Source: Pseudomonadota bacterium (lineage in GTDB: Bacteria > Chloroflexota > UBA6077 > JAJPGT01). Taken from it: a stretch of 64,000 bases of DNA. The notes under the pieces are model-generated. The model made no database searches and was not told the DNA's origin. It saw only the letters and a program-made list of their open reading frames with translations. The stretch lies in NCBI GenBank assembly GCA_021325655.1, contig JAJPGT010000060.1:62001-126000 (forward strand), written 5' to 3'. Positions within the stretch are counted from its first letter, which is position 1; the number at the start of each line of letters is the position of its first letter. This document shows positions 1 through 9,581 of the stretch, piece by piece. The translations under genes and the position numbers were made by a program.

Positions 1-1096
1 AGAATGCCTCTTCCAGCGCCCGGGATTGCGCGTTGGTGCGGTACATCACCGCGAAGTCGGCGTAGGCGGCGCCACGAGCAACCCGCCGCTCGATCTCGCG
101 CACCACGAAGAGCGCCTCGTCCCGCTCATCGTAGGCCTCGTGCACAACGACCTCCGGCCCGCGCGGATTCTCGGTCCAGAGGCGCTTCGGCATCCGCATC
201 GTGTTCTCGGAGATCACCGCGTGCGCCACGTCCAGGATCGTCTGGGTGGAGCGGTAATTCTGCTCCAGCACGACGACCTTGAGCTCCGGGAAGTCCTCCT
301 GGAAGGCGAAGATGTTGCGGATCTCGGCGTGCCGCCAGGAGTAGATGTTCTGGTCGGGATCGCCGACCACGCAGACGTTGCGGTGCTTGCCGCCGAGCAG
401 CTTCACGAGCTGGTACTGGACCGGGTTGGTGTCCTGAAACTCATCGACCAGCAGGTGCAGATAGCGCTCCTGGTAACGCTCGCGCACCGGCTCGACGTCT
501 TGCAGGAGCCGCACGGTGTACAGCAGCAGGTCGTCGAAGTCCAGCGCCTGGTTCCGCTCCAGCTCGTTCTGGTAGTGCCGATAGACGCTGGCGACCAGCT
601 CCTGCCAGCGCCCCTCGGCCTGGCGGGCATACTCATGCGGCTCGACCAGCCGGCTCTTGGCAGCGGAGATCGCGTTCAGGATGGAGCGCGGGGTGAAGCG
701 CCGCTCGTCGATCTCCAGCTCCCGCGCCACCCGCTTGACGAGGTCCACCTGGTCGTTGTCGTCGAAGATGGTGAAGTGGGGATCGAGCCCCAGGTGGTGG
801 CCGTCGATACGGAGCCAGCGGGCGCAGGTGGCGTGGAAGGTCCCCACGGTCAGATACTGCGCCCGGCGACCGATCAGGTGGTCGAGCCGCTCGCGCATCT
901 CTCGGGCAGCTCGATTGGTGAAGGTGACCGCGACGATACGCCCGGGGTGGACATCCTCGTGCTCCACCAGGTAGGCGATGCGATGGACGATGACGCGCGT
1001 CTTGCCGGAGCCGGGCCCAGCTAGGATCAGCAGCGGCCCGGAGACCGTCTGGACTGCCTCGAGCTGGCGCGGGTTGAGGCCGTCGAGCGCGTGCAC
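1..1096 (-). CDS. UvrD/PcrA-type DNA helicase, N-terminal part (runs off window)
   Basis: ATP-dependent 3'-5' superfamily 1 DNA helicase of repair or replication restart. Only the first 365 codons are inside the window; the gene continues past position 1. The translation begins with a Q-motif region (LNPRQLEAVQ) followed by the Walker A loop AGPGSGKT, then motif Ia (AVTFTNRAAREM), motif II DEFQDTN and motif III VVGDPDQNIYSWR, in the usual family order. I chose the GTG at 1096 because it starts only eight residues before the conserved LNPRQ; a GGAG lies 11 bases upstream, which is rather far. The gene is divergent from nth, with an 83-base gap. It could be pcrA, uvrD or a close paralogue; the C-terminal half needed to separate these is missing. 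Confidence 0.93.
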   Translation of the reverse strand, partial: MHALDGLNPRQLEAVQTVSGPLLILAGPGSGKTRVIVHRIAYLVEHEDVHPGRIVAVTFTNRAAREMRERLDHLIGRRAQYLTVGTFHATCARWLRIDGHHLGLDPHFTIFDDNDQVDLVKRVARELEIDERRFTPRSILNAISAAKSRLVEPHEYARQAEGRWQELVASVYRHYQNELERNQALDFDDLLLYTVRLLQDVEPVRERYQERYLHLLVDEFQDTNPVQYQLVKLLGGKHRNVCVVGDPDQNIYSWRHAEIRNIFAFQEDFPELKVVVLEQNYRSTQTILDVAHAVISENTMRMPKRLWTENPRGPEVVVHEAYDERDEALFVVREIERRVARGAAYADFAVMYRTNAQSRALEEAF

Positions 1097-1167
1097 GCGG
1101 ATGGAGGCTCCGTTGTGGGCAGGAATGCAGCCTCAGTATACGCGCTGAGCAGAGGCGCCCTGGCCGC

Positions 1168-1173
1168 TATACT
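1168..1173 (+). promoter_or_regulatory. -10 element of a probable leaderless nth promoter
   Basis: TATACT is followed by exactly six bases and then the GTG start of nth. Transcription starting about seven bases after the box would begin at the start codon itself. No Shine-Dalgarno sequence and no good -35 are visible. Confidence 0.5.
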
Positions 1174-1179
1174 GCGGCG

Positions 1180-1893
1180 GTGAACGACGGCGAGCGGTGG
1201 GGGAGCGAGCGAGCGCGGCTGGTGTTCTGCCGCCTGGCGGAAGGCTCCGGAGCGCCCGAGTGGGACCAGCGGGGCGGCAACGCGCTGGAGGAGCTGGTCG
1301 GGACCATCCTCTCCCAGCACACCTCCGACGTGAACGCTGAGCGGGCCTATCAGGCGCTCCGGGCGCGGTTTCCCACCTGGCAGGCAGTGCTGGAGGCCGA
1401 TCCGGCCGCGGTGGCGGAGGCGATCCGCGCCGGCGGGCTGGCGGAAGTGAAGGCGCACCGAATCCAGGCTGTGCTTGCCGCCATCCAGGCCGAGCGCGGC
1501 GCGCTGGACCTGGAGTTCCTGCGCGCCCTCCCTACTGAGCAGGCCAGGGCCTACCTAGAGGCGCTGCCGGGCGTCGGACCGAAGACCGCGGCCTGTGTGC
1601 TCGTCTTCGCGCTCGGCAAGCCGGCGATCCCGGTGGACACGCATGTGCACCGGGTGGCACGTCGGCTGGAGCTGATTCCCCCCGGGATGAACGCCGACGC
1701 GGCGCACCGGGCGCTAGAGGCGCAGGTGCCCGAGCGGTTCCGCTATGCCTTCCACGTGCTGCTGATCCGCCACGGCCGGGCGATCTGCCGGGCGCCGATC
1801 CCCCGCTGCGAGTCCTGCCCGCTGCTGGACCTGTGCCCCCGGGTGGGCGTCGTGGGTGCGCCCGCGCCGGAGCGCTCTGGCCGAGCCAGGTAG
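1180..1893 (+). CDS. nth: Endonuclease III-like DNA glycosylase/AP lyase
   Basis: Base-excision repair enzyme that removes oxidised pyrimidines and cleaves the abasic site. The 237-residue protein has the helix-hairpin-helix LPGVGPKT with the catalytic Lys135 and, 18 residues later, Asp153 in VDTH, matching K120/D138 of the E. coli enzyme. The [4Fe-4S] loop near the C-terminus is complete with Cys203, 210, 213 and 219 in the C-X6-C-X2-C-X5-C spacing. The length is slightly above the usual 210-220 because of short N- and C-terminal tails. The GTG start lies directly after a -10 box, so the mRNA is probably leaderless. It is a single gene facing away from the helicase gene. Confidence 0.95.
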   Translation: MNDGERWGSERARLVFCRLAEGSGAPEWDQRGGNALEELVGTILSQHTSDVNAERAYQALRARFPTWQAVLEADPAAVAEAIRAGGLAEVKAHRIQAVLAAIQAERGALDLEFLRALPTEQARAYLEALPGVGPKTAACVLVFALGKPAIPVDTHVHRVARRLELIPPGMNADAAHRALEAQVPERFRYAFHVLLIRHGRAICRAPIPRCESCPLLDLCPRVGVVGAPAPERSGRAR

Positions 1894-1946
1894 CGCGCCG
1901 CACGAGACGGCGGCTCCACGATCGGGCCCGCTCTGCCGCCGTCAGC

Positions 1947-3857
1947 TCAGTACAGCGTCCGCTCGTCGCCGACACGCCGGGTGAGCCGCTGCTCGTCGAA
2001 ATATGCCAGCAGTGGGAGCGCGTAGCGCCGGCTGGTGTCGAACAGGTCGCGCACCTCGGCCACCGTGATTCGGCCCCGCTCGCGCAGCGCCGCGACGAGC
2101 CGCTCGCGCAGCAGTTCAATCGTTGCGCGCGGGTACACCAGGTCGGGGGCAATCTCTACCAGGTCGCCCCGCTCCACCAGCGCCTGGACCAGCTCGGACG
2201 GAGCGCCCACCTGTGCCTCCAGCTCCGGCCGACTCGGCGGCGAGGCGCCCGCCGTCTGGAGCACCGCACGCAGCCGCTCGGCGATGCGCTCCTGCTCGGG
2301 GGTCAGCACCACGGCATGGGTCGCCAGGCGGACCAGCGGACCCTCTTCAACCAGCAGCCCTTCCGTCTGGAGCGCGGCGACCACACGCGGGAAGGTGCGC
2401 GGATCGAGCCCCAGCCGGCCGCGCAGCTCCTCTTTGAGCATTCCGCGGCGTAGCGGATTGGTTTGGTGGAACGTGCGCAGCAACGTGGTGGCCTGGCCAG
2501 CCAGCCGGTCCCACCCGAGGCGGGAGATCAAGATCGTCCGCGGGCCGAGCCCCTCGGCTGAACCGAGCGCCAACGCCGCGCCGCGTTCGAGCAGGGCTAC
2601 CAGGGTCGGACGCAACTCGGTGATCGTCGCCCCGGCTCGGCGGGCGAGCGCCTCCAGGTCAGTCGGCTCGCGGGCACGCAGGTGCTCGAGCAGCACCTCC
2701 TCCGGGGAGCCGCGCTCAAGCACTTCGAGCTGCCGCACCACGGCATCCTGGAAGCGGCGGTGCCGGCGGGGGTGCGGCTCCACCACCATCCCCCCGCCGA
2801 GTGTGAGGCTAGGGGAGGGCTGCCGAACGATGAACAGATCGCCCTTGGCCAGCGCAAGCGGCTCCGCCAGGGCGATCTGCACCCAGCCACTCTGGCCAGG
2901 CTTCAGCTCCGGCGCGTCCAGCAGGCGCACCCGGGCGGTCGCCTCGGCGGTGCCGGCGTGGAACGTCACCAGCGCGTTGTGCCCCAGCGGGCGCGCCAGG
3001 TCAGCCACCAGCCGCAATCGCGCGTCCACCACCGCGGTCGGCTGCAGAGCACCGGGCGCGGTCAGCACCTGCCCCCGGCGCAGGTGCTCCGTCGAGACGC
3101 CAGAGAGGTTCACTGCGGCGCGGCTTCCCGCGGGCACCAGCTCAACCTTCCGCTTGTGCGTCTGGAGCCCGCGCACCCGCGTCCGCAGCCCGCCGGGCTG
3201 GACCTCCACCTCCTGGCCGAGGCGCAGTTCGCCATCGACCAGGGTGCCGGTCACCACGGTGCCGAAACCGGCCACGGTGAACACGCGGTCGATCGGCAGC
3301 CGTGCCATTCCACTCGTCGGCCGGCTGCGCTCGGCACTTAGCCTGCTCTGTAACGCCTGGAGCAGCGCGTCCAGCCCGGCGCCGGTGACCGCCGACACTG
3401 CGACGATGGGGGCGCCGGCCAGGCTGGTGCGGCGCAGCGCCTCCTCCACCTCCGCCTGGACAAAGTCCAGCCACTCCTGGTCGACCAGGTCCGCCTTGGT
3501 GAGGGCGACCACACCGTGGCGGATGCCGAGCAGGTCCAGAATCGCCAGGTGCTCGCGTGTCTGGGGCATGATCCCCTCGTCGGCGGCGATCACCAGCAGC
3601 GCCAGGTCGATCCCGCCGACGCCGGCTAGCATGTTGTGGATGAAGCGCTCGTGGCCGGGGACGTCGACGATGCTCACCTCCTGGCCGCCAGGGAGCCGCA
3701 GCCAGGCGAAGCCGAGGTCGATCGTCATTCCGCGCTCCTTCTCCTCCTGGAGCCGGTCGGGATCGATCCCGGTGAGCGCTTTGATGAGCGTGCTCTTGCC
3801 GTGGTCCACGTGGCCAGCGGTCCCGATCACACGGGGCGGAGCCTGCACCGCGATCAT
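1947..3857 (-). CDS. selB: Selenocysteine-specific elongation factor SelB
   Basis: GTPase that carries Sec-tRNA(Sec) to UGA codons followed by a SECIS element. The 636-residue protein starts with the EF-Tu-like G domain: G1 GHVDHGKST (about residues 15-23), G2 region with [11 protein letters not shown]3 DVPGHERF and G4 TKAD. Two beta-barrel domains follow, and from about residue 390 onward come the winged-helix repeats that bind SECIS RNA. The length fits bacterial SelB. Its start overlaps the stop of selA by four bases (ATGA), so the pair is translationally coupled in the order selA-selB. A full-length SelB argues that the genome encodes selenoproteins; none is visible in this window. Confidence 0.96.
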   Translation of the reverse strand: MIAVQAPPRVIGTAGHVDHGKSTLIKALTGIDPDRLQEEKERGMTIDLGFAWLRLPGGQEVSIVDVPGHERFIHNMLAGVGGIDLALLVIAADEGIMPQTREHLAILDLLGIRHGVVALTKADLVDQEWLDFVQAEVEEALRRTSLAGAPIVAVSAVTGAGLDALLQALQSRLSAERSRPTSGMARLPIDRVFTVAGFGTVVTGTLVDGELRLGQEVEVQPGGLRTRVRGLQTHKRKVELVPAGSRAAVNLSGVSTEHLRRGQVLTAPGALQPTAVVDARLRLVADLARPLGHNALVTFHAGTAEATARVRLLDAPELKPGQSGWVQIALAEPLALAKGDLFIVRQPSPSLTLGGGMVVEPHPRRHRRFQDAVVRQLEVLERGSPEEVLLEHLRAREPTDLEALARRAGATITELRPTLVALLERGAALALGSAEGLGPRTILISRLGWDRLAGQATTLLRTFHQTNPLRRGMLKEELRGRLGLDPRTFPRVVAALQTEGLLVEEGPLVRLATHAVVLTPEQERIAERLRAVLQTAGASPPSRPELEAQVGAPSELVQALVERGDLVEIAPDLVYPRATIELLRERLVAALRERGRITVAEVRDLFDTSRRYALPLLAYFDEQRLTRRVGDERTLY

Positions 3858-5242
3858 GCCTCCCCCATCGCCAGCCGCTCGCGCAAGGTAGCAAGCAGCA
3901 GTGGATCTTCCTCGGGCAGGACGGTCCGAGGGTCAAGCAGCACCTGCTCGTGCTCCACCCGGGCAACGACGGCGGGCTCGGCCTGGCGAAGCCGCGCGGC
4001 CAGTTCGCCGGCCGTGCCGCGACGCCAGGAGAGCGCCACCAGCGTGGTGGGCAGCGTCTCGCCCGGCAGCGAGCCTCCGCCAATTGCCGAGGCGCCCTGG
4101 ATCAACCCGACATCGGCGGGTAGCCCCGCCAGCCCATCGGCCAGCACCCTGGCCCGCCGCGCCAGCACCTCGGGCGTAGCGGCGATCATGCGCCAGATGG
4201 GGATCTCGCGCTCCGCCTCGCCGAGCAGATAGTGCCGCAGGGTGGCAGCCAGCGCGGCGAGCGTCATCTTGTCCGGGCGGATCGCGCGGGCGAGCGGATG
4301 CCGCCGCAGTCGGGCGATGAGATCCGCCCGCCCCGCCAGGATGCCGGCCTGTGGCCCACCGAGCAGCTTGTCGCCGCTGAAGCAGACCAGGTCGGCCCCC
4401 TGCTGCAAGCTCTCCATCGGCGTCGGCTCGTGGAGCAGCCCGAAGCGCGCGGTGTCGAGCAGCGCTCCACTCCCGAGGTCGTGCAGCAGCACCAGCTCTC
4501 GCCGGCGCGCCAGCGCGGCCAGCTCCTCCATACCCGGCGCATGAACAAACCCGGTCAGCCGGAAATTGCTCGCGTGGACGCGGAGCAGCAGCGCCGTCTG
4601 CTCCCCAATGGCCCGTTCGAAGTCCTCCGCATAGGTGCGATTGGTGGTGCCGACCTCCACCAGCCGCGCTCCGCTCTGGCGCATGATGTCCGGGATGCGG
4701 AAGCCGCCGCCGATCTCGACCAGCTCACCCCGCGAGATGATCACCTCGCGCCCGGCCGCCAGTGCTCCGAGCGCCAGCACCAGGGCAGCAGCGTTGTTGT
4801 TGACCACCAGGGCATCCTGCGCCCCGACCACCCGACGAATCAGCCCGGAGACGAGCGTGTGGCGCGAGCCACGCGCGCCGGCCGCCAGATCGTATTCGAG
4901 GTTGCTGTAGCCCTGCGCGACGAGGGCGATCGCCTCCAGCGCCGCCCGGCTCAGCGGCGCCCGGCCGAGATTGGTGTGGACGACCACACCCGTGGCGTTG
5001 AGCACGCGCCGCAGCGGTGGTCGCAGCGCTGCCTGGACCCGCGACCACGCCTGCTCGACGAGCACATCGCTGCTCGGGGGCGCGGCACTCGTCTCCAACG
5101 CTGCCCGCCGCGCCTCGTCCAGCACCTCGCGCAGCGCTTCCAGCAGCAGCGCGCGGGGCACCGCGGCTTCTCGATCGGCCAGCGCGGGATGGCGAAGGAG
5201 CTGGTCGACACTGGGGAGCGCGCGGGCAAACGAACCGGCCAT
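3854..5242 (-). CDS. selA: L-seryl-tRNA(Sec) selenium transferase SelA
   Basis: PLP enzyme that converts seryl-tRNA(Sec) to selenocysteyl-tRNA(Sec) with selenophosphate. The 462-residue length is typical. Visible landmarks are the N-terminal four-helix region ([10 protein letters not shown]), the substrate loop [17 protein letters not shown], the NNNAAALVL cofactor region, EVGTTNRT, and the PLP lysine in [13 protein letters not shown]. It is first in a two-gene operon with selB (four-base overlap). The ATG lies six bases after TACAAT, so translation may be leaderless. I found neither selC (tRNA-Sec) nor selD here. Confidence 0.96.
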   Translation of the reverse strand: MAGSFARALPSVDQLLRHPALADREAAVPRALLLEALREVLDEARRAALETSAAPPSSDVLVEQAWSRVQAALRPPLRRVLNATGVVVHTNLGRAPLSRAALEAIALVAQGYSNLEYDLAAGARGSRHTLVSGLIRRVVGAQDALVVNNNAAALVLALGALAAGREVIISRGELVEIGGGFRIPDIMRQSGARLVEVGTTNRTYAEDFERAIGEQTALLLRVHASNFRLTGFVHAPGMEELAALARRRELVLLHDLGSGALLDTARFGLLHEPTPMESLQQGADLVCFSGDKLLGGPQAGILAGRADLIARLRRHPLARAIRPDKMTLAALAATLRHYLLGEAEREIPIWRMIAATPEVLARRARVLADGLAGLPADVGLIQGASAIGGGSLPGETLPTTLVALSWRRGTAGELAARLRQAEPAVVARVEHEQVLLDPRTVLPEEDPLLLATLRERLAMGEA

Positions 5243-5248
5243 ACTCAG

Positions 5249-5254
5249 ATTGTA
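5249..5254 (-). promoter_or_regulatory. -10 element of a probable leaderless selA promoter
   Basis: On the minus strand TACAAT is followed by CTGAGT and then the selA ATG. The six-base spacing is the same as at nth, mqnA and the gene at 35129. No -35 consensus is evident. Confidence 0.45.
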
Positions 5255-5362
5255 CCGAGTAGCCGGCCGCGCCCCGGCCCGGGCACAGGCAGCCTGCCAC
5301 CACCTCTCGCTGCGAAACGGAGCAGCCGGGAGTGCGGGGCACGAGCGCGGAACCCCGAGGGG

Positions 5363-7171
5363 CTACGTGCTGGACCAGGTGCCGTCGGCGTACAGGACGT
5401 AGACGGTGCCGCCGCTGGAGATGGCCACGCCGTTCTGGAAGGTCTGCGCCACCCCGCTGGCGGAGCGCTCGGCGCCGGTCGGGTTGCCGAGCGCCTTGTG
5501 GATGGCGCTGTTATCGCGCCAGAGCTTGCCGAACCCCTTCTTCGGCACGGCGGGGTCATCGGAGGGCTCGACATCGCCGGAGCTCCACGGGTCGGCCTGC
5601 GCGCTCCAGTGCCCGTTCTGCCGCGCCAGCACGTAGATCTTGCTGCTGTCCGAGCGCCGCAGCATCAGGCCGTTCTCGAACGGCTGGATGACCACGCCGA
5701 CGTTGGCCGCTGCAGCGGTCGGTGCGCCGAGACGCGCCGCCTGGTCGCCGCTAAGCGCGGATTGGAACGGCGCGGCGACGGCGAGGGGCGGCTCGGCGGG
5801 TGCTGTCTCCCCCGCGGTCGGGGTGAGCGTGGGCGGGGCCGGCTCGCTCGAGGGTGTGAGGCCGGCCGGAGCGGTCGGCTCCGCGGCCGGGGTGGGCGGA
5901 GCGGCGGCCGGCGACTGGCTCGGCGCCGGCTGGCTGGTCGCGGCGGCCGGGGCCGCGCCGAGCGCCGGCTGGCTGGTGGCCGCAGGGACCACGGCTGCGC
6001 TCGGCAGGGTCTGGGAGCTGTCCGGCCGTCCGGTCTCGGCGCGGGCGGGCGCGGCCGGGCCGGTCGTGGGCTCGGTCGACGCTGGCGCGGCCGCTGCTCC
6101 CGCGGTGGGGGCAGGCCCGGCGGCTGCCGGGCGCGCCCCGCCCACGTTGCGCTCGGCGCCCGCGCCGCTCGTCGCCGGGGGAGCGGATGGTGGCGCGGGC
6201 GTCAGAGCGCTCGGAGCAGGGGAGCCGGGAGCCGCCGCTGGCGGCGCCGGAGGCGCGGTAGCGGCCACCGTCGGCTGGCTGGCGCTGGCGGCGGGAGCCG
6301 GGGTCGGCGCGCTCCGGCCGGCGCCGTTCTCAGGGCGAGAGTGGTCGGGCTCCTGCCTCTGCTGGGCGCGTCCGTTCGACGACGCGTTGGATGTCGTCGC
6401 CACTGGCGACTGGACACCCCCGCTCGGCGCGGCGACGGGTGACGCCGGTGGCGCTGGCGCGAGCTGCGCTGGCTGGGGCGCGGGTGGCTGGGTAGCCGGT
6501 GGCGCGGTCGCCTCCGCCTGGGCCGGCCGTGCCGCGGGCACGCTCGGCGGCGGTGGCGCGCCCTGGGCCGCGGGGCCCGCTTCGGCGCCCGCCTCAGCGC
6601 CCTCCGCCCCGCTGCTGGCCGCGGGTGCAACGGTGGGCGCCGGCTCCTGGGTGGGCACGCCGGTCGTCGCGGTCGGGGCCTCGGCCCCGACCCTGGCTCC
6701 GACGCTCGGCACCCGCTCGCTGGGCGTATTCGTCGGCGCGGGCTCAGCGGTCGCCGCTGCCGGCTTGGCCTCGATCGCGAGGGTGGGCGTCGGCACCGCT
6801 CGGGCGACCATGCTCGGCACAGCCGACGCGGCCGGCGATTGGATGGGGAAGGCGGCGCGCTGGAGTGAGGCGGAGAAGCCCACCACCAGCGCCGCGACAA
6901 CCGCCGCGGGAAAGGCGCGGCCGAGCCAGCCGGTCAGCCCCAGGCGCCGGGAGGCCTGCTCACGCTCGATCTGGCTATACACCCGGCCGGCGAAGCCGGC
7001 TGGCATGGGGGGGATCGGCTGATTGCGGATCGCCTGGCCGATCCGCTGGTAGGCGGCCAGGTCGGCCCGGCAGGTGGCGCACTCCCGCAGGTGTGCCCGG
7101 ACCGCCGCTTCCTCCTCGGGCGACAGCTCACCGTCCAGGTAGTACGACAGGCGCCGGCGGTCGCAGGTCAT
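5363..7171 (-). CDS. Anti-sigma factor with zinc finger, membrane helix and very long low-complexity extracytoplasmic region
   Basis: Membrane-anchored regulator that should bind and silence the ECF sigma factor encoded just upstream (four-base ATGA overlap). The N-terminal 50 residues are a zf-HC2 zinc-binding anti-sigma domain with the signature H-X3-C-X2-C (HLRECATC) and an earlier Cys at residue 3. A single hydrophobic segment follows near residues 88-105. About 330 residues of Ala/Pro/Thr/Ser-rich sequence come next, likely an extended periplasmic or wall-spanning linker. The last 110 residues form a folded domain with two related units ending IYVL...W and VYVLYADGTW, a type I associate with secreted Chloroflexota proteins. 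At 602 residues it is two to three times longer than common zf-HC2 anti-sigmas. The outer domain may sense an envelope signal; that is inference. Confidence 0.85.
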   Translation of the reverse strand: MTCDRRRLSYYLDGELSPEEEAAVRAHLRECATCRADLAAYQRIGQAIRNQPIPPMPAGFAGRVYSQIEREQASRRLGLTGWLGRAFPAAVVAALVVGFSASLQRAAFPIQSPAASAVPSMVARAVPTPTLAIEAKPAAATAEPAPTNTPSERVPSVGARVGAEAPTATTGVPTQEPAPTVAPAASSGAEGAEAGAEAGPAAQGAPPPPSVPAARPAQAEATAPPATQPPAPQPAQLAPAPPASPVAAPSGGVQSPVATTSNASSNGRAQQRQEPDHSRPENGAGRSAPTPAPAASASQPTVAATAPPAPPAAAPGSPAPSALTPAPPSAPPATSGAGAERNVGGARPAAAGPAPTAGAAAAPASTEPTTGPAAPARAETGRPDSSQTLPSAAVVPAATSQPALGAAPAAATSQPAPSQSPAAAPPTPAAEPTAPAGLTPSSEPAPPTLTPTAGETAPAEPPLAVAAPFQSALSGDQAARLGAPTAAAANVGVVIQPFENGLMLRRSDSSKIYVLARQNGHWSAQADPWSSGDVEPSDDPAVPKKGFGKLWRDNSAIHKALGNPTGAERSASGVAQTFQNGVAISSGGTVYVLYADGTWSST

Positions 7172-7734
7172 TCCGGCTCCCCCCCGAGCGCGGTGTACTG
7201 TTCACGCAGCTCTTCGCGGGCACGAAACAGCAGGGACTTCGCGGCCTGGCGGCTGATCCCCAGCACTTCGCCGATCTCCTCGCAGGACAACCCCTGCTCC
7301 TCGCGCAAGAACAGCGCCTGGCGGTGCCGCGGCGGGAGCCGGTCCAGGGCGGCGCGCAGCAGCTCTCTTGACTCGCGGTGCACCACTTCGTGCTCCGGGT
7401 CGTCGCGAGCCACCTGGCGGGGGTGGAAGACCGAGCTAAAGGCGTCCCACGGCTCCCAGCGGATCAACTTGCGGCGGCGCAGCCGGTCCAGGCAGAGGTT
7501 GGTGGCGATTCGGTACAGCCAGGGGCCGGGACGTAGCTCCCGCTGCAGGGATGGCAGCGCGCGGAAGGCGCGGATGAACGTATCCTGCGCGACGTCTGCC
7601 GCCTCCTCCGAGTCACCCAGCATGCGGTAGGCGCAGTGATACACGCCCTGCTGGTATTCCCGGAAGAGCTGGTCGAAGGTGATCTCAGCTCGGCCGTCGG
7701 CCTGCTTGACGATCAACGACTCCCCGATTGCCAC
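7168..7734 (-). CDS. ECF-family RNA polymerase sigma factor
   Basis: Alternative sigma factor of about 188 residues. Region 2 is clear ([20 protein letters not shown], then [16 protein letters not shown]), followed by a linker and region 4 with the helix-turn-helix [24 protein letters not shown]. The reading frame stays open for 740 bases upstream, but GTG at 7734 is the best start: it has GAGGAG five bases upstream and begins shortly before region 2. The anti-sigma gene overlaps its stop by four bases, so the two are coupled. It is transcribed away from fabZ. Target promoters cannot be deduced from this sequence. Confidence 0.92.
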   Translation of the reverse strand: MAIGESLIVKQADGRAEITFDQLFREYQQGVYHCAYRMLGDSEEAADVAQDTFIRAFRALPSLQRELRPGPWLYRIATNLCLDRLRRRKLIRWEPWDAFSSVFHPRQVARDDPEHEVVHRESRELLRAALDRLPPRHRQALFLREEQGLSCEEIGEVLGISRQAAKSLLFRAREELREQYTALGGEPE

Positions 7735-7893
7735 GCGCACTCCTCGAACGCCGTACCCTTGTTCAACGAGCGAGGCTGGCCCGGGTTGCGCGGCATCGCC
7801 CGCATTCTCAGGCATGCGCGCCCGGCTCCACAAGAAACCTGGGGCAGGCGGTATACTCGGCTCGCCGGAGAACCACCAGGGAGCGCGAGGGTG

Positions 7894-8337
7894 ATGCTGT
7901 CGGCCATGCAGATCCAGGAAATCCTGCCGCACCGCTATCCATTCCTGCTGGTCGACCGCATTCTGGAGATGGACGGCGATCGGGTGGTGGGGCTGAAGAA
8001 CGTCACCATAAACGAAGCGCACTTCCAGGGCCATTTCCCGGGCTACCCGATCATGCCCGGGGTGCTGATCGTGGAGGCGCTGGCTCAGACCGGGGCGGTG
8101 CTGCTGCTGTCCAGCCCGGAGAATCGCGGCAAGGTGGTGCTGTTCGCCGGGATCGACAAGCTCCGTTTCCGCCGCCCCGTCGTCCCCGGCGACACGCTGC
8201 GGCTGGAGGTCCAGCTCCTGGAGCGCCGCAGCCGCATCGGCCGCGGGAGCGCCCGGGCGCTGGTAGATGGACAGGTCGTCGCCGAGGGCGAGCTGATGTT
8301 CGCAATCGCCGCGCCGCCGGCGCCGTCGCGTCCCTGA
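7894..8337 (+). CDS. fabZ: 3-hydroxyacyl-[acyl-carrier-protein] dehydratase FabZ
   Basis: Hot-dog-fold enzyme that dehydrates 3-hydroxyacyl-ACP in type II fatty acid synthesis. The 147-residue protein starts with the family's [17 protein letters not shown] block and carries the catalytic His in [13 protein letters not shown] and the Glu in EALAQTGA. Two ATG codons are possible, 7894 (preceded by GGGAGCGCGAGG) and 7906, four residues before the conserved block; I prefer the first for its ribosome site. A TATACT at 7852-7857 could be the -10. It stands apart from other lipid genes; accD is at the far end of the window. Confidence 0.95.
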   Translation: MLSAMQIQEILPHRYPFLLVDRILEMDGDRVVGLKNVTINEAHFQGHFPGYPIMPGVLIVEALAQTGAVLLLSSPENRGKVVLFAGIDKLRFRRPVVPGDTLRLEVQLLERRSRIGRGSARALVDGQVVAEGELMFAIAAPPAPSRP

Positions 8338-8401
8338 GCCCAATCCTCGTGGCTGCCGTCCTGCGCCGGCGCGCCCGTTGCGTTCCCCGGCGGGTGTAGC
8401 C

Positions 8402-9577
8402 ATGCCTCCCCACTGGACGCCCCTGGCGCGCCACGCCCTTGTGTCCAGCGCCGTCTGGCTAGCCCCCAGCACCACGGCGCCGTTGCCGCCTGACCCCAGA
8501 ATTCTGCTGATTCGGCCGGATCATCTGGGCGACGTGCTGCTCGCCTCACCCGGCGTCGCGGCGCTGCGCGCCGCCCTGCCTGAGGCGCGGCTCTTCTACC
8601 TGGTCGGGCCCTGGGCGCTGGAAACGGCACGCCGCGGCCCGCCGGTGGACCGGCTGCGCCCCTGCCCGTTCCCGGGCTTCACCCGGCGCCCGAAGGGCGC
8701 CCCGTGGTCACCCTACGTCACCCTGCTGCGTGAAGCGGCGCGGCTGCGGGGCGAGCGGTTCGACTTGGCGGTCATCCTTCGGCCCGACCACTGGTGGGGG
8801 GCGCTGCTGGCGCTCGCGGCCGGCATCCCGCGCCGCGTGGGCTACCAGACCGCGCTGACCGCGCCGCTGCTCACCGAGGCGCTCCCACTGCCCTCCACCA
8901 CGCACCAGGTGGAGCTGGGGCTGCGCCTGGCGGCGCACGTCGCGCAGCGCTGCCCGCATCGCCGCCCAGTGCCCGATCCCCCGCCGCCGGTGACCTTCCG
9001 CGTCTTCACCAGCGACGAGGCGGCGGCAGAGGCGCTACTAGAGCGGGAGGGACTACGCGATCGGCCGCTGCTCGTCGTCCATCCCGGCTCCGGCTCGCCG
9101 CTCAAGGCGTGGCCGGCGGAGCGCTGGGCGCTGGCGGCAGAGGCCCTGGCGGCCGAGCGCGACCTCGCGCTCGTGCTCACCGGCAGCGTCGCCGAGCGCC
9201 CGCTGGCGGAGGCGATCGCTCGTCAGACCCGGCGGCGCGCGGTCATCCTGGCAGGGGAGACGCCGCTTGGGACGCTGGCGGCGTTGCTGCGCCGCGCGGA
9301 ACTGGTGCTGGGCACCGATAGCGGTCCGCTGCACCTCGCCGCCGCCGTCGGCGCGCCGACGCTGCGGCTGTATGGCCCCACCGACCCGCGGCTGTTCGGG
9401 CCGTGGGAGCCGCGCCCGTCGGGCCGGCACCGGGTGGTGCAGTTCGACCTGCCGTGCATTCCCTGCGGCAACCTGGCCGCCCCACCCTGTGGCGCACTGG
9501 AGCTGCCGCCCTGCATGCTCGGCATCCGCGTCGAGCAGGTGCTGGCCGCCCAGCCGCTGCCGGGCGAAGGAGGCTAG
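8402..9577 (+). CDS. Glycosyltransferase family 9 (heptosyltransferase-like)
   Basis: GT-B transferase expected to add a heptose-type sugar to a cell-surface glycan in the cytoplasm. The N-terminal domain starts with RILLIRPDHLGDVLLASP and the C-terminal nucleotide-sugar site is the diagnostic LGTDSGPLHLAAAVGAPTLRLYGPTDPRLFGPW. A cysteine cluster near the end (CIPCGNLAAPPCGALELPPC) is typical of GT9 C-termini. The length is 391 residues from the ATG at 8402; about 30 non-conserved residues precede the fold, so a later start cannot be excluded. It is the first gene of a five-gene operon; the next start is four bases after its stop. Confidence 0.88.
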   Translation: MPPHWTPLARHALVSSAVWLAPSTTAPLPPDPRILLIRPDHLGDVLLASPGVAALRAALPEARLFYLVGPWALETARRGPPVDRLRPCPFPGFTRRPKGAPWSPYVTLLREAARLRGERFDLAVILRPDHWWGALLALAAGIPRRVGYQTALTAPLLTEALPLPSTTHQVELGLRLAAHVAQRCPHRRPVPDPPPPVTFRVFTSDEAAAEALLEREGLRDRPLLVVHPGSGSPLKAWPAERWALAAEALAAERDLALVLTGSVAERPLAEAIARQTRRRAVILAGETPLGTLAALLRRAELVLGTDSGPLHLAAAVGAPTLRLYGPTDPRLFGPWEPRPSGRHRVVQFDLPCIPCGNLAAPPCGALELPPCMLGIRVEQVLAAQPLPGEGG

Positions 9578-9581
9578 CGCG

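Noticed and set aside
26-1024. Long plus-strand frame opposite the helicase gene
   Set aside because: It mirrors the helicase codons and shows no domain pattern; the minus-strand translation has all helicase motifs.
5243-5362. Possible selC (tRNA-Sec) next to selA
   Set aside because: The region has a short GC-rich repeat but no T-loop, acceptor stem or CCA pattern.
5640-7022. 460-codon plus-strand frame opposite the anti-sigma gene
   Set aside because: Product is almost only Ala/Gly/Val, the antisense of the Ala/Pro/Thr linker. No family features.
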